Below, piece by piece: positions 1 to 9,965 of a DNA stretch of 64,000 nucleotides. Position 1 is the first letter of the stretch. The number at the start of each line of letters is the position of its first letter. Position numbers and translations under genes: made by a program. The DNA comes from Mucilaginibacter ginsenosidivorax. Its GTDB lineage: Bacteria > Bacteroidota > Bacteroidia > Sphingobacteriales > Sphingobacteriaceae. Below the pieces are notes generated by a model, which was given only the letters and a program-made list of their open reading frames with translations, was not told where the DNA came from and did no database searches. The stretch is taken from contig NZ_CP042437.1 of the NCBI RefSeq assembly GCF_007971525.1, positions 5,580,001 to 5,644,000 on the forward strand. The letters are read 5' to 3'.

Positions 1-84
1 ATCTGCGTATGTAATAATCAGCTTGTTTTGTAATGCCCGCTTAGTAAATAGGCTACCAACCAGTTAAAATCAAATTATATAAGC

Positions 85-903
85 ATGATCTCACCAAAAA
101 CACCCGTATTAAACAGTTTTATCGATGTTGATGAAAGGCAAATAAGTAATTTCAGGCTGCATGGGCACGTGCTTCTTCCCAATATCCTTCAGGCAAACGA
201 AGTTGCCTACTATCGCAACATCATCCGCCAGGCAGCTTACCGGCACAATACCGAAACCCGCGCCATGCAGCATAGGGATACCTACGGTAAAGCCTTTTTG
301 CAGGTAATGAACTTGTGGAACACGGATGAAGATGTAAAACAGTTTACCCTGGCCAAACGTTTTGCCAAAATAGCTGCCGATCTGCTTGGCGTAAATCATG
401 TGCGCGTTTACCATGACCAGGCCCTGTTTAAAGAACCGGGCGGCGGCTTTACCCCCTGGCACCAGGATCAATATTATTGGCCGCTTGATACCACCAATAC
501 GGTTACCATGTGGATGCCGCTGATTGATATTGATGTTGAACTGGGGATGCTCACCTTTGCTTCGGGGTCGCACCTGGATGGCTTTGCCGAAAATATCCCT
601 ATATCCGACGAATCGGAAACGGCTTTGCAGAAATATGTGGCGCAAAAAAAATACCCGATCAGCCGTGCCGAACGAATGCGGGCCGGCGATGCCACCTGGC
701 ACTATGGATGGACATTGCACAACGCCCCGGGCAATTCCACCGCCAGTACCACCCGTGAAGTGATGACCATTATTTATTATGCCGATGGAGCCCATATTAC
801 GGCACCGCAAAACAAGCACCAGGAAACCGACCGTAACCGCTGGCTTGGTGGTCTTAATCCCGGCCAGCCGGCAAATTCGCACCTTAACCCATTGGTTTAT
901 TAA
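85..903 (+). CDS. Phytanoyl-CoA dioxygenase (PhyH) family protein
   Basis: This is a 272-residue Fe(II)/2-oxoglutarate oxygenase of the PhyH family. The iron facial triad is visible as H126-x-D128 in the segment PWHQDQYYWP, with a distal histidine at H212 (TLHNAPGNS). R224 is placed to bind 2-oxoglutarate. Members hydroxylate small molecules or lipids in the cytoplasm, but the substrate cannot be read from sequence. No signal peptide is seen. The gene lies 30 bp ahead of a secreted GH5-like hydrolase and two genes ahead of an AraC regulator on the same strand, so the three may form one catabolic unit. Family assignment is firm; the substrate is unknown. Confidence 0.85.
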   Translation: MISPKTPVLNSFIDVDERQISNFRLHGHVLLPNILQANEVAYYRNIIRQAAYRHNTETRAMQHRDTYGKAFLQVMNLWNTDEDVKQFTLAKRFAKIAADLLGVNHVRVYHDQALFKEPGGGFTPWHQDQYYWPLDTTNTVTMWMPLIDIDVELGMLTFASGSHLDGFAENIPISDESETALQKYVAQKKYPISRAERMRAGDATWHYGWTLHNAPGNSTASTTREVMTIIYYADGAHITAPQNKHQETDRNRWLGGLNPGQPANSHLNPLVY

Positions 904-933
904 TTATTGCCTGTAAGGCATAAAGATCATATT

Positions 934-2031
934 ATGAAAAAAATATTTTTATTACTTATAATGATAACCGGCATCGGCGCCGCTTTTGCACAAAACACAG
1001 GCAAACGCTGGACGGAAGAGCGCGTCTGGAAATGGTACAACCAGCAGCCCTGGTACTGCGGGTTTAACTATATCCCGGCATACGCCATTAACTACACCGC
1101 TATGTGGGATAAAACCAGTTTTAACGCCGCTGCTATTGATAAAGAACTTGCCCTTGCCGGGCAGTCGGGCATGAATTCGCTGCGGGCTGTATTGCAATAT
1201 GCAGTTTATGCAGATGACCCTGAATACTTTTTAAATACGCTGGATAAGTTTATGGCGATATGTGAGAAGCATCATATAAAATTTATCCCCGCGTTGTTTG
1301 ATGATTGCTCCTTTGGTATTGATAATGATCCTAAAATTGGCAGGCAGCCCGAGCCTTTGCCCGGCTGGTATGCCTGGGCATGGTCGCCAAGCCCGGGGCA
1401 TAGCTTGGTGGTTGATTCGGCTACTCACCCTAAGCTTGAAAAATATGTTAAGGCGGTTATTGGCCGCTTTAAAAATGACCCGCGCATCCTGATGTGGGAT
1501 TTATACAATGAGCCTACCAACGGCGGTTTGGGTTCGGCAACTTTTCCGCTGCTAAAAAAGGTGATTATTTGGGCAAGGGCTATTGACCCTGTGCAACCGC
1601 TTACCATTGGTATTTTTGATCAGAACCCGAGGCTGAACAGCATTATCACCGACAATGCAGACCTGATTACTTTTCACGATTACGGTAATAAAGACAACGT
1701 TATTAAAACCATCGAAAAGCTAAAGCAATACAACCGTCCCATGATTAATACCGAATGGATGAACCGGCCCTGGAAGTCGACAGTGAGCGAGATTATCCCC
1801 GTGTTTTACCAGTATAAAGTTGGCTGCAACCTTTGGGGGCTGGTTAACGGCAAAACCCAAACTAACCTGCCCTGGGGCCATCGCCCCGGCGATCCGGAGC
1901 AAAAGCTATGGCAGCATGATTTGTACCATGGCGATTTTAAGGCTTATAAAACTGCCGAGATCGACTCGCTCAAAATGTTTATCGACAAATCAAAAACTAT
2001 ACAATATATACAGCAGCACCAACATAAATAA
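934..2031 (+). CDS. Secreted GH5-like glycoside hydrolase
   Basis: This is a 365-residue protein. An in-frame TTG at 907 exists, but the ATG at 934 is chosen because it gives a clean signal peptide (MKKIFLLLIM...AAFAQ). The clan GH-A hallmarks are present: an acid/base glutamate in WDLYNEPTNGG (E193) and a probable nucleophile in INTEWMNRP (E274). Family members are endo-beta-mannanases or cellulase-like enzymes, which attack plant or microbial polysaccharides in the periplasm or outside the cell. The PhyH gene lies upstream and a cupin-AraC regulator starts 42 bp downstream, suggesting substrate-induced control. Exact GH5 subfamily and substrate are not assigned. Confidence 0.8.
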   Translation: MKKIFLLLIMITGIGAAFAQNTGKRWTEERVWKWYNQQPWYCGFNYIPAYAINYTAMWDKTSFNAAAIDKELALAGQSGMNSLRAVLQYAVYADDPEYFLNTLDKFMAICEKHHIKFIPALFDDCSFGIDNDPKIGRQPEPLPGWYAWAWSPSPGHSLVVDSATHPKLEKYVKAVIGRFKNDPRILMWDLYNEPTNGGLGSATFPLLKKVIIWARAIDPVQPLTIGIFDQNPRLNSIITDNADLITFHDYGNKDNVIKTIEKLKQYNRPMINTEWMNRPWKSTVSEIIPVFYQYKVGCNLWGLVNGKTQTNLPWGHRPGDPEQKLWQHDLYHGDFKAYKTAEIDSLKMFIDKSKTIQYIQQHQHK

Positions 2032-2072
2032 TCCATATATTTAGTTTATTTGTGTAACAGCCTGCCAGATAC

Positions 2073-2951
2073 ATGATTAAACCCACTTTAGAAACACTTT
2101 CGGGACATGGGAACAGTACCTTCCTTGTCCGGATTTTTGAAGAGACCGAGTTTGCTTCGCCCTATCATTTTCATCCTGAATATGAACTTACCGCAATTTT
2201 AAAGGGCGAAGGCAACAGGTTTGTGGGCAACAACATGTCGGCTTACCAAAAGGGCGACCTGGTATTGCTGGGAGGTAATGTGCCTCATTGCTGGAAAACG
2301 GGCCTGCGTACCGAAGATATTAATGCCCGTTCGGTAGTGATCCAGTTTGACAGGGGATTTTTAGGTACGGCTTTTTTTGAAGATCACCATGCCTGGCAGG
2401 TTGTTCAGTTGCTTGACAAAAGCCTGCAAGGAATTCAGTTTACAGGTGCTAAAGCGCAGGCCATTATTGATTTAATGCTAACGATGGCAAAAACAGATAA
2501 CGAATTTAAAAGGCTTATTATGTTGCTGGAGGTGCTGGATAAACTTACCGAGGCCGATGATTACAAATTATTGAATGAGCAGCCTTTTATTTACAGATCA
2601 ACGGTAACAGAGCACAACCGGCTAAATACCATTCAGGCTTTTATAATAGATAATTTCAGGAACAGGGTAAGCCTTAAACAGGTAGCCGACCTTGCCGTGA
2701 TGACACCTAACGCCTTTTGCAAGTTTTATAAAAAAATGACAGGCAAAACGTTGATAGAAGTTGTTACACAATACCGGCTTAATTATGCCATGCAGCTGCT
2801 TATAGCCAGTAACAAAACGGCCACCGAAATTAGCTTCGAAAGCGGTTTTGCAGATGTGGCTTACTTTCATAAACTTTTCAGGCAGTACACCAAACATAGC
2901 CCCCAGGTTTACCGTAAAGAGTACCTGAGAAAATTGAGGAACGTTGTTTAA
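2073..2951 (+). CDS. AraC family transcriptional regulator with cupin sensor domain
   Basis: This 292-residue protein has an N-terminal cupin at about residues 20-110 with the metal-site-like YHFHPEYE, then NVPHCW. A double helix-turn-helix AraC domain occupies about residues 185-288 and includes the typical second-helix segment around ESGFADVAYFHKLFRQ. The family senses sugars or related metabolites through the cupin and activates neighbouring catabolic genes. It follows the GH5-like gene closely on the same strand, so local regulation of the PhyH/GH5 pair is a reasonable inference. No operator could be pinpointed. Confidence 0.88.
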   Translation: MIKPTLETLSGHGNSTFLVRIFEETEFASPYHFHPEYELTAILKGEGNRFVGNNMSAYQKGDLVLLGGNVPHCWKTGLRTEDINARSVVIQFDRGFLGTAFFEDHHAWQVVQLLDKSLQGIQFTGAKAQAIIDLMLTMAKTDNEFKRLIMLLEVLDKLTEADDYKLLNEQPFIYRSTVTEHNRLNTIQAFIIDNFRNRVSLKQVADLAVMTPNAFCKFYKKMTGKTLIEVVTQYRLNYAMQLLIASNKTATEISFESGFADVAYFHKLFRQYTKHSPQVYRKEYLRKLRNVV

Positions 2952-3042
2952 AACGGCCTGAGCGCGGCACGGTGCGCCTTGTAAATTTTTTGTATCCAAT
3001 TCGCCTGCTTTTTATAACTTACGGCTTTGTAAATACACCTTA

Positions 3043-5574
3043 ATGCTTAACAGCGCGGTAATTTTTTGCGGCATGCCTTATCCATATTTTAAGCTAATTA
3101 TAAAGGGCTTTTTTTGTGCTGTAATTTTGTTTTTTTTGCAGGTTGGAGGTTTATATGCCGAAGGCAGTAAGGAGCTGGCCGCCAATGGGGGATACCGCGC
3201 ATACCTGTTTTCGAGCAGCACGGTGGCCAATTCTTCGTTCCCGTTCCCCACTTTAGGTACAGTTAAAGTTTACGTAAAGGCAGGCGAAAGCATTTATGTA
3301 GGCTCAAGTGCCCAGGGTATTGCCGGCGGTACCATTAACCTGCGCGCGCCCGATGGTAACAATTATACCAGCGGCACAGATGTAAACACCGGCAATATCA
3401 ATAGCCGTGCCCAGGAAGTAGCAGGCCCATTGCCCAATGCAGGCGGGTTTACGCCATTTATAAAAACAGCAGGCGCGGGGCAGGAGGGGGTTTGGGAAAT
3501 TGATTTTGTAGCCGAAAATCCCGGAACGGTATTAAACGGCAATCCGCCTACCATCCCGGCTAATGCCAACTGGACACAGCCGCAGGCCGAATATATTACC
3601 GCCTTTGATGTATCGGTACGCAATGCTTCAAATTCGGGCTTTATAAATGGCAGGGTGTATACCCAGGTGTTTTCGGGTATACTGGGTACGTTTAATGTGG
3701 GTTTTAACGCTATATTCCACATCCTGACGAAAGACGGATATCAATATATATTGAACAACAATGGCCAGGCCGGCAATGGCTTTACCTTTTTTGTAAATAA
3801 CAAAGGTTTTAGAGGCGCGGATGGAAATGCATCGTACAAAAGCATCAATGGCCTTAGCGCCAACGTTAACGTGCAGGACCCGCGCGTGGCCGATACCCAG
3901 ACCGATATCACCCAGAAAATATTTTTCAATATCCCGGCTACCGATATGCCCGCCGTAGCCAATACGCCCGGATCGGCCACAACATGGCTTTTAAATACGC
4001 CCGTGGTGCCGGCTATAAGTAACGTTACTTTCACAGGTGCCGAAGGAACCGTTGGAAAGGCCGGAACCAACCCGTTGGGCGGCAATTTTAACTTTAACAT
4101 AACCGGGAACGGTAATTATGTAATTGGTATTGATATAAATCATAACGGTGTGTATTCCGATGCCATCGACCGTAAATTAACCGGGCAGGCAACCACCGGC
4201 GGTAACCAGGTATATTGGGACGGGCTTGATGGCCTTGGCGCCAAAGTAGCGGGCAATAGTTCCTTGTCGCTACAGGTTGATATCACCATTGCCACCACCG
4301 CAGGCGAAGTTCATTTTCCGTTTTTTGATGTGGAGCGCAATGTTAATGGTCTTTTACTTACACGTACAAACGGTACCTATGCGCCCGACGACACACTATA
4401 CTGGGACGATACGCCTATCAGCATTGTTGGCACACCATCAAACCCTGTAAAAAACCTTACAGGGTTAAGCAGCGCCATCAACGGGCATAAGTGGGGTACT
4501 ACAACCAGTATAGCCACCAATGATGCCGATTTTGGCAACAATAAATCTATTGATACCTGGAGTTATATAAAAAGCAAGCCGGTAACAACTTCCGTGAGCT
4601 TTGTAATGCAGGAAGCCGATCTTTCTGTAGAAAGTATAACGGCTGTGGCGGCCTGTTCGGGCCAGCCGGTGGTATATAAGGTGGTGGTAAAAAATAACGG
4701 GCCAAATAACGTTACAGGCGCCGGTTTTAGCTTTAGTTTTCCTAATGATATCAGCGGGGTGGTAGTAACAAGCGCTGCTACTACCGGCAGTTCTTCAACT
4801 TCAGGCGGTGCTGTTGTGGCAAACGCGTACCACGCTAACCTGGATATTGCCAATGGCGCTGTACGCACCTTTACCATAACCGGGAACATCGCGCTGGCAA
4901 CAAGCGGCAATCTTACGGTTGAGGCCGCTGTGTTAAGGCCGGCAGATGTAACAGACCCGGATGCCACCAACCCGGATGCTGCAATACCTACTGACCCGAA
5001 TAACGAATGTGACGCTTCCCCTTCCGGAGTGGGTTGCAATAACGTTAAAACCAACACCGTAAACATTGCGCCGGGACCAAATGCAGGCGCCGATCAAACC
5101 ATATTTGAGTACGCACCGGCTACTATGGCGGCAACCGGTACCGGTGTATTCACCCAAGTTGCCGGCGATCCGCTGCCGGCGACTATCAGCACCCCTGCAA
5201 GCAATACAACTATAATAACCGGGCTGGATAAAGTTGGTTTATATCACTTTGTTTTTACCAACGCCAACGGTTGTGCCGATACGGTGGTGTTGAAGGTGAT
5301 CGCGGCCGATTTGCAGATCCCCAATGTAATAACGCCCAACAATGATGGCAAAAACGATACTTTTAAAATTGTTGGGTTAGAGAGCTATCCCGGTTCGCAA
5401 CTTACAGTTTTTAACCGCTGGGGTAATGAGGTTTACCGCTCTGATAACTACAAAAACGATTGGAGCGGCACCGGACTGGCCGAGGCCACTTATTTTTATG
5501 TATTGAATCGGAAAGAGCACACGGGCGAATTTACCCCGGTTAAGGGCTGGGTATTTTTAAAACTGAGTAAATGA
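3043..5574 (+). CDS. Type IX secretion substrate, gliding-motility type B C-terminal domain
   Basis: This is an 843-residue exported protein. A hydrophobic signal segment near residues 20-40 precedes a beta-rich body. A DUF11-like repeat is seen around residues 520-640 (VVYKVVVKNNGPNNV). The last ~85 residues carry the hallmark of the gliding-motility type B domain: IPNVITPNNDGKNDTFKI, then FNRWGNEVY and WSGTG, ending with WVFLKLSK. That domain directs secretion across the outer membrane by the type IX system and surface attachment. The stop overlaps the start of a PorP/SprF gene by four bases, the usual pairing of such a substrate with its dedicated partner. A later ATG at 3073 is an alternative start. 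Confidence 0.88.
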   Translation: MLNSAVIFCGMPYPYFKLIIKGFFCAVILFFLQVGGLYAEGSKELAANGGYRAYLFSSSTVANSSFPFPTLGTVKVYVKAGESIYVGSSAQGIAGGTINLRAPDGNNYTSGTDVNTGNINSRAQEVAGPLPNAGGFTPFIKTAGAGQEGVWEIDFVAENPGTVLNGNPPTIPANANWTQPQAEYITAFDVSVRNASNSGFINGRVYTQVFSGILGTFNVGFNAIFHILTKDGYQYILNNNGQAGNGFTFFVNNKGFRGADGNASYKSINGLSANVNVQDPRVADTQTDITQKIFFNIPATDMPAVANTPGSATTWLLNTPVVPAISNVTFTGAEGTVGKAGTNPLGGNFNFNITGNGNYVIGIDINHNGVYSDAIDRKLTGQATTGGNQVYWDGLDGLGAKVAGNSSLSLQVDITIATTAGEVHFPFFDVERNVNGLLLTRTNGTYAPDDTLYWDDTPISIVGTPSNPVKNLTGLSSAINGHKWGTTTSIATNDADFGNNKSIDTWSYIKSKPVTTSVSFVMQEADLSVESITAVAACSGQPVVYKVVVKNNGPNNVTGAGFSFSFPNDISGVVVTSAATTGSSSTSGGAVVANAYHANLDIANGAVRTFTITGNIALATSGNLTVEAAVLRPADVTDPDATNPDAAIPTDPNNECDASPSGVGCNNVKTNTVNIAPGPNAGADQTIFEYAPATMAATGTGVFTQVAGDPLPATISTPASNTTIITGLDKVGLYHFVFTNANGCADTVVLKVIAADLQIPNVITPNNDGKNDTFKIVGLESYPGSQLTVFNRWGNEVYRSDNYKNDWSGTGLAEATYFYVLNRKEHTGEFTPVKGWVFLKLSK

Positions 5575-6557
5575 TGCGGGGCTTTAAACTATATTTCCTG
5601 GTAGCAGGCCTGGTTTTACTCACCGTAAAATTGCAGGCCCAGCAAAGCATACAATTTAGCCAGTATATGTTCAATGGCCTGGCGGTAAACCCGGCCTATG
5701 CGGGCTATAAGCAGGACTGGACACTTAACTTAAGCAGCCGTATCCAGTGGGTGGGCATTAACGACGCGCCTAAAACAGGCACAGTATCTGTTGATGGCCT
5801 AACCAACAGCACCAACCAGAATATGGGCCTGGGGTTAATAGCTACTTTTGACAAGCTTGGCCCCGAAAGTACATCATCGGTTTATGTAAATTATGCCTAT
5901 AGGCTAAGGCTTGATGAGGATGATACCAAACGCCTGAGTTTTGGCCTTGGCTTTGGCGCCATACAGTATCGCCTGGATGGTACTAAGTTTAACGCCACAG
6001 ACGATGGGGATGCCAATATACCCGCCGGAACGCAAAGTAACGTTACACCCGATTTTCGTTTCGGGGTTTATTATTATTCGCCAACTGTATATGTTGGGGC
6101 ATCCGTGTTTAACCTGCTTTCCGGTTTGGGTAACACTGTCGATCATTTGCAGCAGTATAAGCAGGCCCGCACAGTTTACTTAACCGGCGGTGCAATGGTG
6201 CCGCTAAATGAAACCATGGATATTAAACCATCGTTGCTGATAAAAGAAGACTTTAAAGGCCCCACCAACCTGGATGTAAGTAATTATATAGTATTTAATA
6301 AAACCATTTGGGTAGGTGCATCATATCGCACCGGGATAAACCTGTGGAAAAAAAGTAACCTGCAAAGCGGCCTTGATAAAACAGACGCCGTGGCGGCTAT
6401 GGTGCAATTTTATATAAGCGAAAACTTCAGGATTGGTTATTCATATGATTTTACAACAAGCAGGCTTGCAAGTTCGCAAAGTGGGTCGCATGAATTGTCG
6501 TTGAGTATAAGTTTTCCGGGCAAAAGCCCAAGAGTGGTTAGTCCGAGATATTTTTAG
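5571..6557 (+). CDS. PorP/SprF family type IX secretion outer-membrane protein
   Basis: This 328-residue protein has a signal peptide (cleavage near LQAQQS) and the family signature QFSQYMFNGLAVNPAYAGY, followed by amphipathic beta strands of an outer-membrane barrel. PorP/SprF proteins bind type B C-terminal domains and are needed to secrete or anchor their partner adhesins. The start codon overlaps the stop of the type B substrate gene (ATGA), which implies translational coupling and a one-to-one partnership. An OmpA/PD40 gene follows 4 bp later, so all three form one operon. The assignment is firm, based on the N-terminal signature and the context. Confidence 0.9.
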   Translation: MMRGFKLYFLVAGLVLLTVKLQAQQSIQFSQYMFNGLAVNPAYAGYKQDWTLNLSSRIQWVGINDAPKTGTVSVDGLTNSTNQNMGLGLIATFDKLGPESTSSVYVNYAYRLRLDEDDTKRLSFGLGFGAIQYRLDGTKFNATDDGDANIPAGTQSNVTPDFRFGVYYYSPTVYVGASVFNLLSGLGNTVDHLQQYKQARTVYLTGGAMVPLNETMDIKPSLLIKEDFKGPTNLDVSNYIVFNKTIWVGASYRTGINLWKKSNLQSGLDKTDAVAAMVQFYISENFRIGYSYDFTTSRLASSQSGSHELSLSISFPGKSPRVVSPRYF

Positions 6558-6561
6558 GGAG

Positions 6562-8325
6562 ATGAAAAAGTTAATAATGATTGTTTTGTTGATGGCTTTG
6601 CTGGCAAAGGTTACTTTGGCGCAGGAACAGCTATCTGTAAAGCAACGAGCCGACAAGCTTTTCGATCAGTATGAATATTTTAAAAGCCTGAAATTTTACC
6701 TGAAACTGGTTGGCCATAAGCCCGATGTTAAAGTTGTTGAGCGTATTGCTACCTGTTACCGCTACATTAACCAATACCAGGATGCCGAAGATTGGTATGC
6801 CAAAGCCCTGAATGATCCCAAAGCCGCCAAAATCGATCATTATTTTTACGCAGAAGTATTGTTTCGCAACCAAAAGTTTGACCAGGCCAGGCAACAGTAC
6901 CAGCTGTATTTTACTGATGATGCGGGCGCATTAGCCTTAAAGCTGGCCGATGTGGATTCGGCTATGGTGTGGATGATGCAGCCATCGCCCTATAAGGTTA
7001 ATAATGTTGGCGGCGTAAACACTCCATCATCTGATTGGGGGACCGCCTACGGTGGCCAGACAACCATTATATTCACATCTGACCGCGAAAACGAAGATGG
7101 AAAAAGAGATAACCGCACCGGTAACGGCTGGTTTAAACTATACACCTATGATTTAAATACAAAAGAAACAAAACAGCTGTTTTTAGACCCCGGCACCAGC
7201 AAGGAGTTTAAGGATGCTTACCATGTTGGCCCCATGGTATTGAATAATAAAGGAGATACCGCCTACATAACCCTCACTACCGAAGTAGCAGCTAAAAACT
7301 TACCGATAGACCAACATAGCGGTAAAAGTAGTCCCCGGCTTTATACGCGCCGTTTGCAATTGGTTACTGCCGTAAAAAAGGATGGCGGGTGGGTTATTTC
7401 GGGAAGTTTCCCTTACAATAATGTACTGCAATATTCTGTAGGTAACGCGGCATTGTCAAAAGATGGCAGTCTGATCTATTTCAGTTCGGATATGCAGGGC
7501 GGGCAGGGTAAAACAGATATTTGGTATTGCGAAAAACAAAGTAACGGAAGCTGGGGCAAACCAGTAAATTGCGGTAAGGCCATCAACTCCAAACAAGAAG
7601 AAAGCTTTCCCTTTGTTGATGAAAACGGTGTTTTATACTATGCTTCCAAAGGACTGCCCGGTATGGGAGGGTACGAGATTTATGCTGCCCATGGCCAAAA
7701 AAATAGTTGGGATACCCCAAAAAACCTTAAGTATCCTATCAACTCCACCAGCGACGATTTTAACCTGATAACACGCGATGGTCAAAGCGGCTACCTCTCG
7801 TCCAATCGTGATAACGGGCAGGGGAGCGATGATATTTATGCCTTTACCCGCGTAAAGGATTCCATTTTTGTAAAACCAATAACGGGTAATCCGCAATTAA
7901 TTGTTGCAAGCGGAAAGCCGGGATCGCCAGGTTCACCCGATCCACTTTCGGGTGCATCCCGTCCCGATTTTAACATCCGGCCTATTTATTATGATCTTGA
8001 TAAATCATTTATACGGCCCGATGCAGCTGTGGAACTGGATAGTCTGGCCGGTATTTTAAAACAATATCCAGCGCTAAAAATAGCATTGGCATCCTATTGC
8101 GATTCAAGGGCATCGTATTTATACAACCTTGCGCTATCGCAGCGCAGGGCCAAATCTGCAGTAACCTACCTGGTCAAAAAAGGAATTGCCCCAACCCGCA
8201 TGGCAGCCAAAGGTTATAGCGAAAGCAACCTGGTAAACCAATGCGCCGATAAGGTTAAATGCTCGGAAGCCGATCATCAGCTCAACAGGAGAACAGAGAT
8301 TAAAGTGGTTTCGGGCAGTAATTGA
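6562..8325 (+). CDS. OmpA family protein with TPR and PD40 repeats (PorE-like)
   Basis: This 587-residue protein starts with a signal peptide. A TPR-like helical region covers about residues 25-125. A WD40-like PD40 beta-propeller covers about 150-430, with repeated motifs such as LSKDGSLIYFSSDMQGG and GYLSSNRDNGQGSDDIYAF. A C-terminal OmpA peptidoglycan-binding domain covers about 470-585 (RADAAVELDSLA..., SQRRAKSAVTYL, NRRTEIKV). This architecture is that of PorE-type proteins, which tether the type IX machinery to peptidoglycan. It sits 4 bp after the PorP/SprF gene and presumably works with that protein and the type B substrate in the cell envelope. Confidence 0.88.
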   Translation: MKKLIMIVLLMALLAKVTLAQEQLSVKQRADKLFDQYEYFKSLKFYLKLVGHKPDVKVVERIATCYRYINQYQDAEDWYAKALNDPKAAKIDHYFYAEVLFRNQKFDQARQQYQLYFTDDAGALALKLADVDSAMVWMMQPSPYKVNNVGGVNTPSSDWGTAYGGQTTIIFTSDRENEDGKRDNRTGNGWFKLYTYDLNTKETKQLFLDPGTSKEFKDAYHVGPMVLNNKGDTAYITLTTEVAAKNLPIDQHSGKSSPRLYTRRLQLVTAVKKDGGWVISGSFPYNNVLQYSVGNAALSKDGSLIYFSSDMQGGQGKTDIWYCEKQSNGSWGKPVNCGKAINSKQEESFPFVDENGVLYYASKGLPGMGGYEIYAAHGQKNSWDTPKNLKYPINSTSDDFNLITRDGQSGYLSSNRDNGQGSDDIYAFTRVKDSIFVKPITGNPQLIVASGKPGSPGSPDPLSGASRPDFNIRPIYYDLDKSFIRPDAAVELDSLAGILKQYPALKIALASYCDSRASYLYNLALSQRRAKSAVTYLVKKGIAPTRMAAKGYSESNLVNQCADKVKCSEADHQLNRRTEIKVVSGSN

Positions 8326-8479
8326 TTATAATAACGGTAAAAGTGTGTTAACGATATTGAAGAGGTACCTAATGTCGTTTCATCGATAAATTGACGGATA
8401 GTCTTTAGCCCAAAGTCTTAAGTTCCGAGTCAAAAAAAACTTTAGACTTGTGACTTAGTACTGTTGATTTAAGACTAGC

Positions 8480-9913
8480 CTATCTGAACAAATCTTGTAA
8501 TACAATATCATTTTGTACAAGCCCTGTTTTATAACTATTGTCCTGGGTGCCAAAGGTGGTTACCATTACAATAAATAGTGTTTTTGAAGTTTTTGTGTTG
8601 CTTTTAAATACCTCGCATTTTTGCACCAGCTCGGCCGCGTAGGCTTTATCTATAGTAAAAACGGTATTCGAAAATTTTATTTCACAAATGCTGATGCAAA
8701 AATCCTGGCGATCAAATAGAAGATCTATTTGTGCCCCGGGCTGTTTTTTGCCGGGAACATGTCTCCATGCCGATTCTTCTGTATAAACCCCGGCTATGCC
8801 AAGCGCGGCTTTAATTTCGCGGGTATGTTTTAGGCATATGCTTTCAAAGGCTGTGCCGCTCCAGCTTCCCCATGAGGGTGCGGCCGATAATTTGATCCAG
8901 GTGCCTGTACCTGTAGCGCGGCTGTTTTCAATAAATTTAAGATAAAACCGGGAGTACTCGTCAGATAGCTTGTAAATACTGTCCCGGGTATTTTTTGCAA
9001 AAGGCAGGTAGGCAGATATGAAGCCCGATTCGGTCAGTTCCTGTAGCAGCAAAGTAGTAGTACCCCCTGTTGATAGGTGACAAGCGGCGATGATTTCCTT
9101 GCGCGTTAAACCGGCTGGCTTGGCAGCAAGGGCCTTTACAATGGCTACATGCTTATCGGCCTCCGAAAATAACGATTGATATAGGTTATTAAATTCACCC
9201 TGCAACGCGCCATCTTTGGTAAAGCAAATACGATCGATGTTTTGGGCGGCGCTTTGGCCGGGTGCAATTTCCTTGAGGTATTGAGGGATGCCTCCCAACG
9301 CCATATATAGCTGCGTAATCTGGTACTGATCTAAATTTACGTTGTTATTGTTCAGGTAATCGCTTGTTTCGGCCAGTGTAAAAGGAAGCAGGCGAATTTT
9401 TTTAGTGATCCTGTTATGCAATCCGCCTTTGTTATTTACCACTTTTTGTATCATCCATGATGCCGCAGAACCACAAATGGTTACAATAAGGTTGTTTTGC
9501 TTTGTTCCCCATGAGTTCCAAAAAAACTCAAATGCAGATAAGAAACCCGATTTTGGTGAACTTAACCACGGAAACTCATCCAAAAAAATAACACATTTGT
9601 TTTTCTTCAGCAGCGGTTCAGCATAATTTTTAAGTATTAAAAAAGCCTCAGTCCAATTAAGCGGAACAGGAAGCGGAATGGACAGTTTTAACAGCGGAGC
9701 TATCGTATTCCTGAAATTGGTGAGTTGCTCTTTTAACGGCGCGTTATGTATCCCCGAAAATTCGAAGATCAGTTGCTTTTGAAATGTTTTGCGGATGAGG
9801 TATGTTTTGCCTACACGCCTGCGACCATACATGGCAATTAATTCAGCCTCATCGGCTTTTAAGGTTTGCTCCAGCAATTGCTTTTCTGTTACTCTCCCGA
9901 TAATTTCCTTCAT
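8480..9913 (-). CDS. AAA ATPase of the archaeal-type ATPase/DUF234 family
   Basis: This is a 477-residue protein. The N-terminal P-loop ATPase has Walker A GRRRVGKT at residues 30-37 and Walker B VIFLDE at 108-113. A winged-helix segment lies in the middle (LTRKEIIAACHLSTGGTTTL). The C-terminal DUF234 region looks nuclease-like, with FDRQDFCISICEIKFSN near residue 410 recalling the D-x(n)-E-x-K core. The family is widespread, often occurs as a solitary gene, and has no settled function. It is transcribed away from an unusual array of three long palindromes (9966-10142). Host-like composition argues against recent phage origin. Confidence 0.82.
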   Translation of the reverse strand: MKEIIGRVTEKQLLEQTLKADEAELIAMYGRRRVGKTYLIRKTFQKQLIFEFSGIHNAPLKEQLTNFRNTIAPLLKLSIPLPVPLNWTEAFLILKNYAEPLLKKNKCVIFLDEFPWLSSPKSGFLSAFEFFWNSWGTKQNNLIVTICGSAASWMIQKVVNNKGGLHNRITKKIRLLPFTLAETSDYLNNNNVNLDQYQITQLYMALGGIPQYLKEIAPGQSAAQNIDRICFTKDGALQGEFNNLYQSLFSEADKHVAIVKALAAKPAGLTRKEIIAACHLSTGGTTTLLLQELTESGFISAYLPFAKNTRDSIYKLSDEYSRFYLKFIENSRATGTGTWIKLSAAPSWGSWSGTAFESICLKHTREIKAALGIAGVYTEESAWRHVPGKKQPGAQIDLLFDRQDFCISICEIKFSNTVFTIDKAYAAELVQKCEVFKSNTKTSKTLFIVMVTTFGTQDNSYKTGLVQNDIVLQDLFR

Positions 9914-9965
9914 ATTATTCCTCTCCTGTTAGGCTAAAGAACTGTTAATAAAGTGATTTGTATAA

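Noticed and set aside
109..882. 257-codon open frame on the minus strand
   Set aside because: It is the antisense shadow of the PhyH gene, which has clear catalytic motifs. The minus product shows no domain or natural start.
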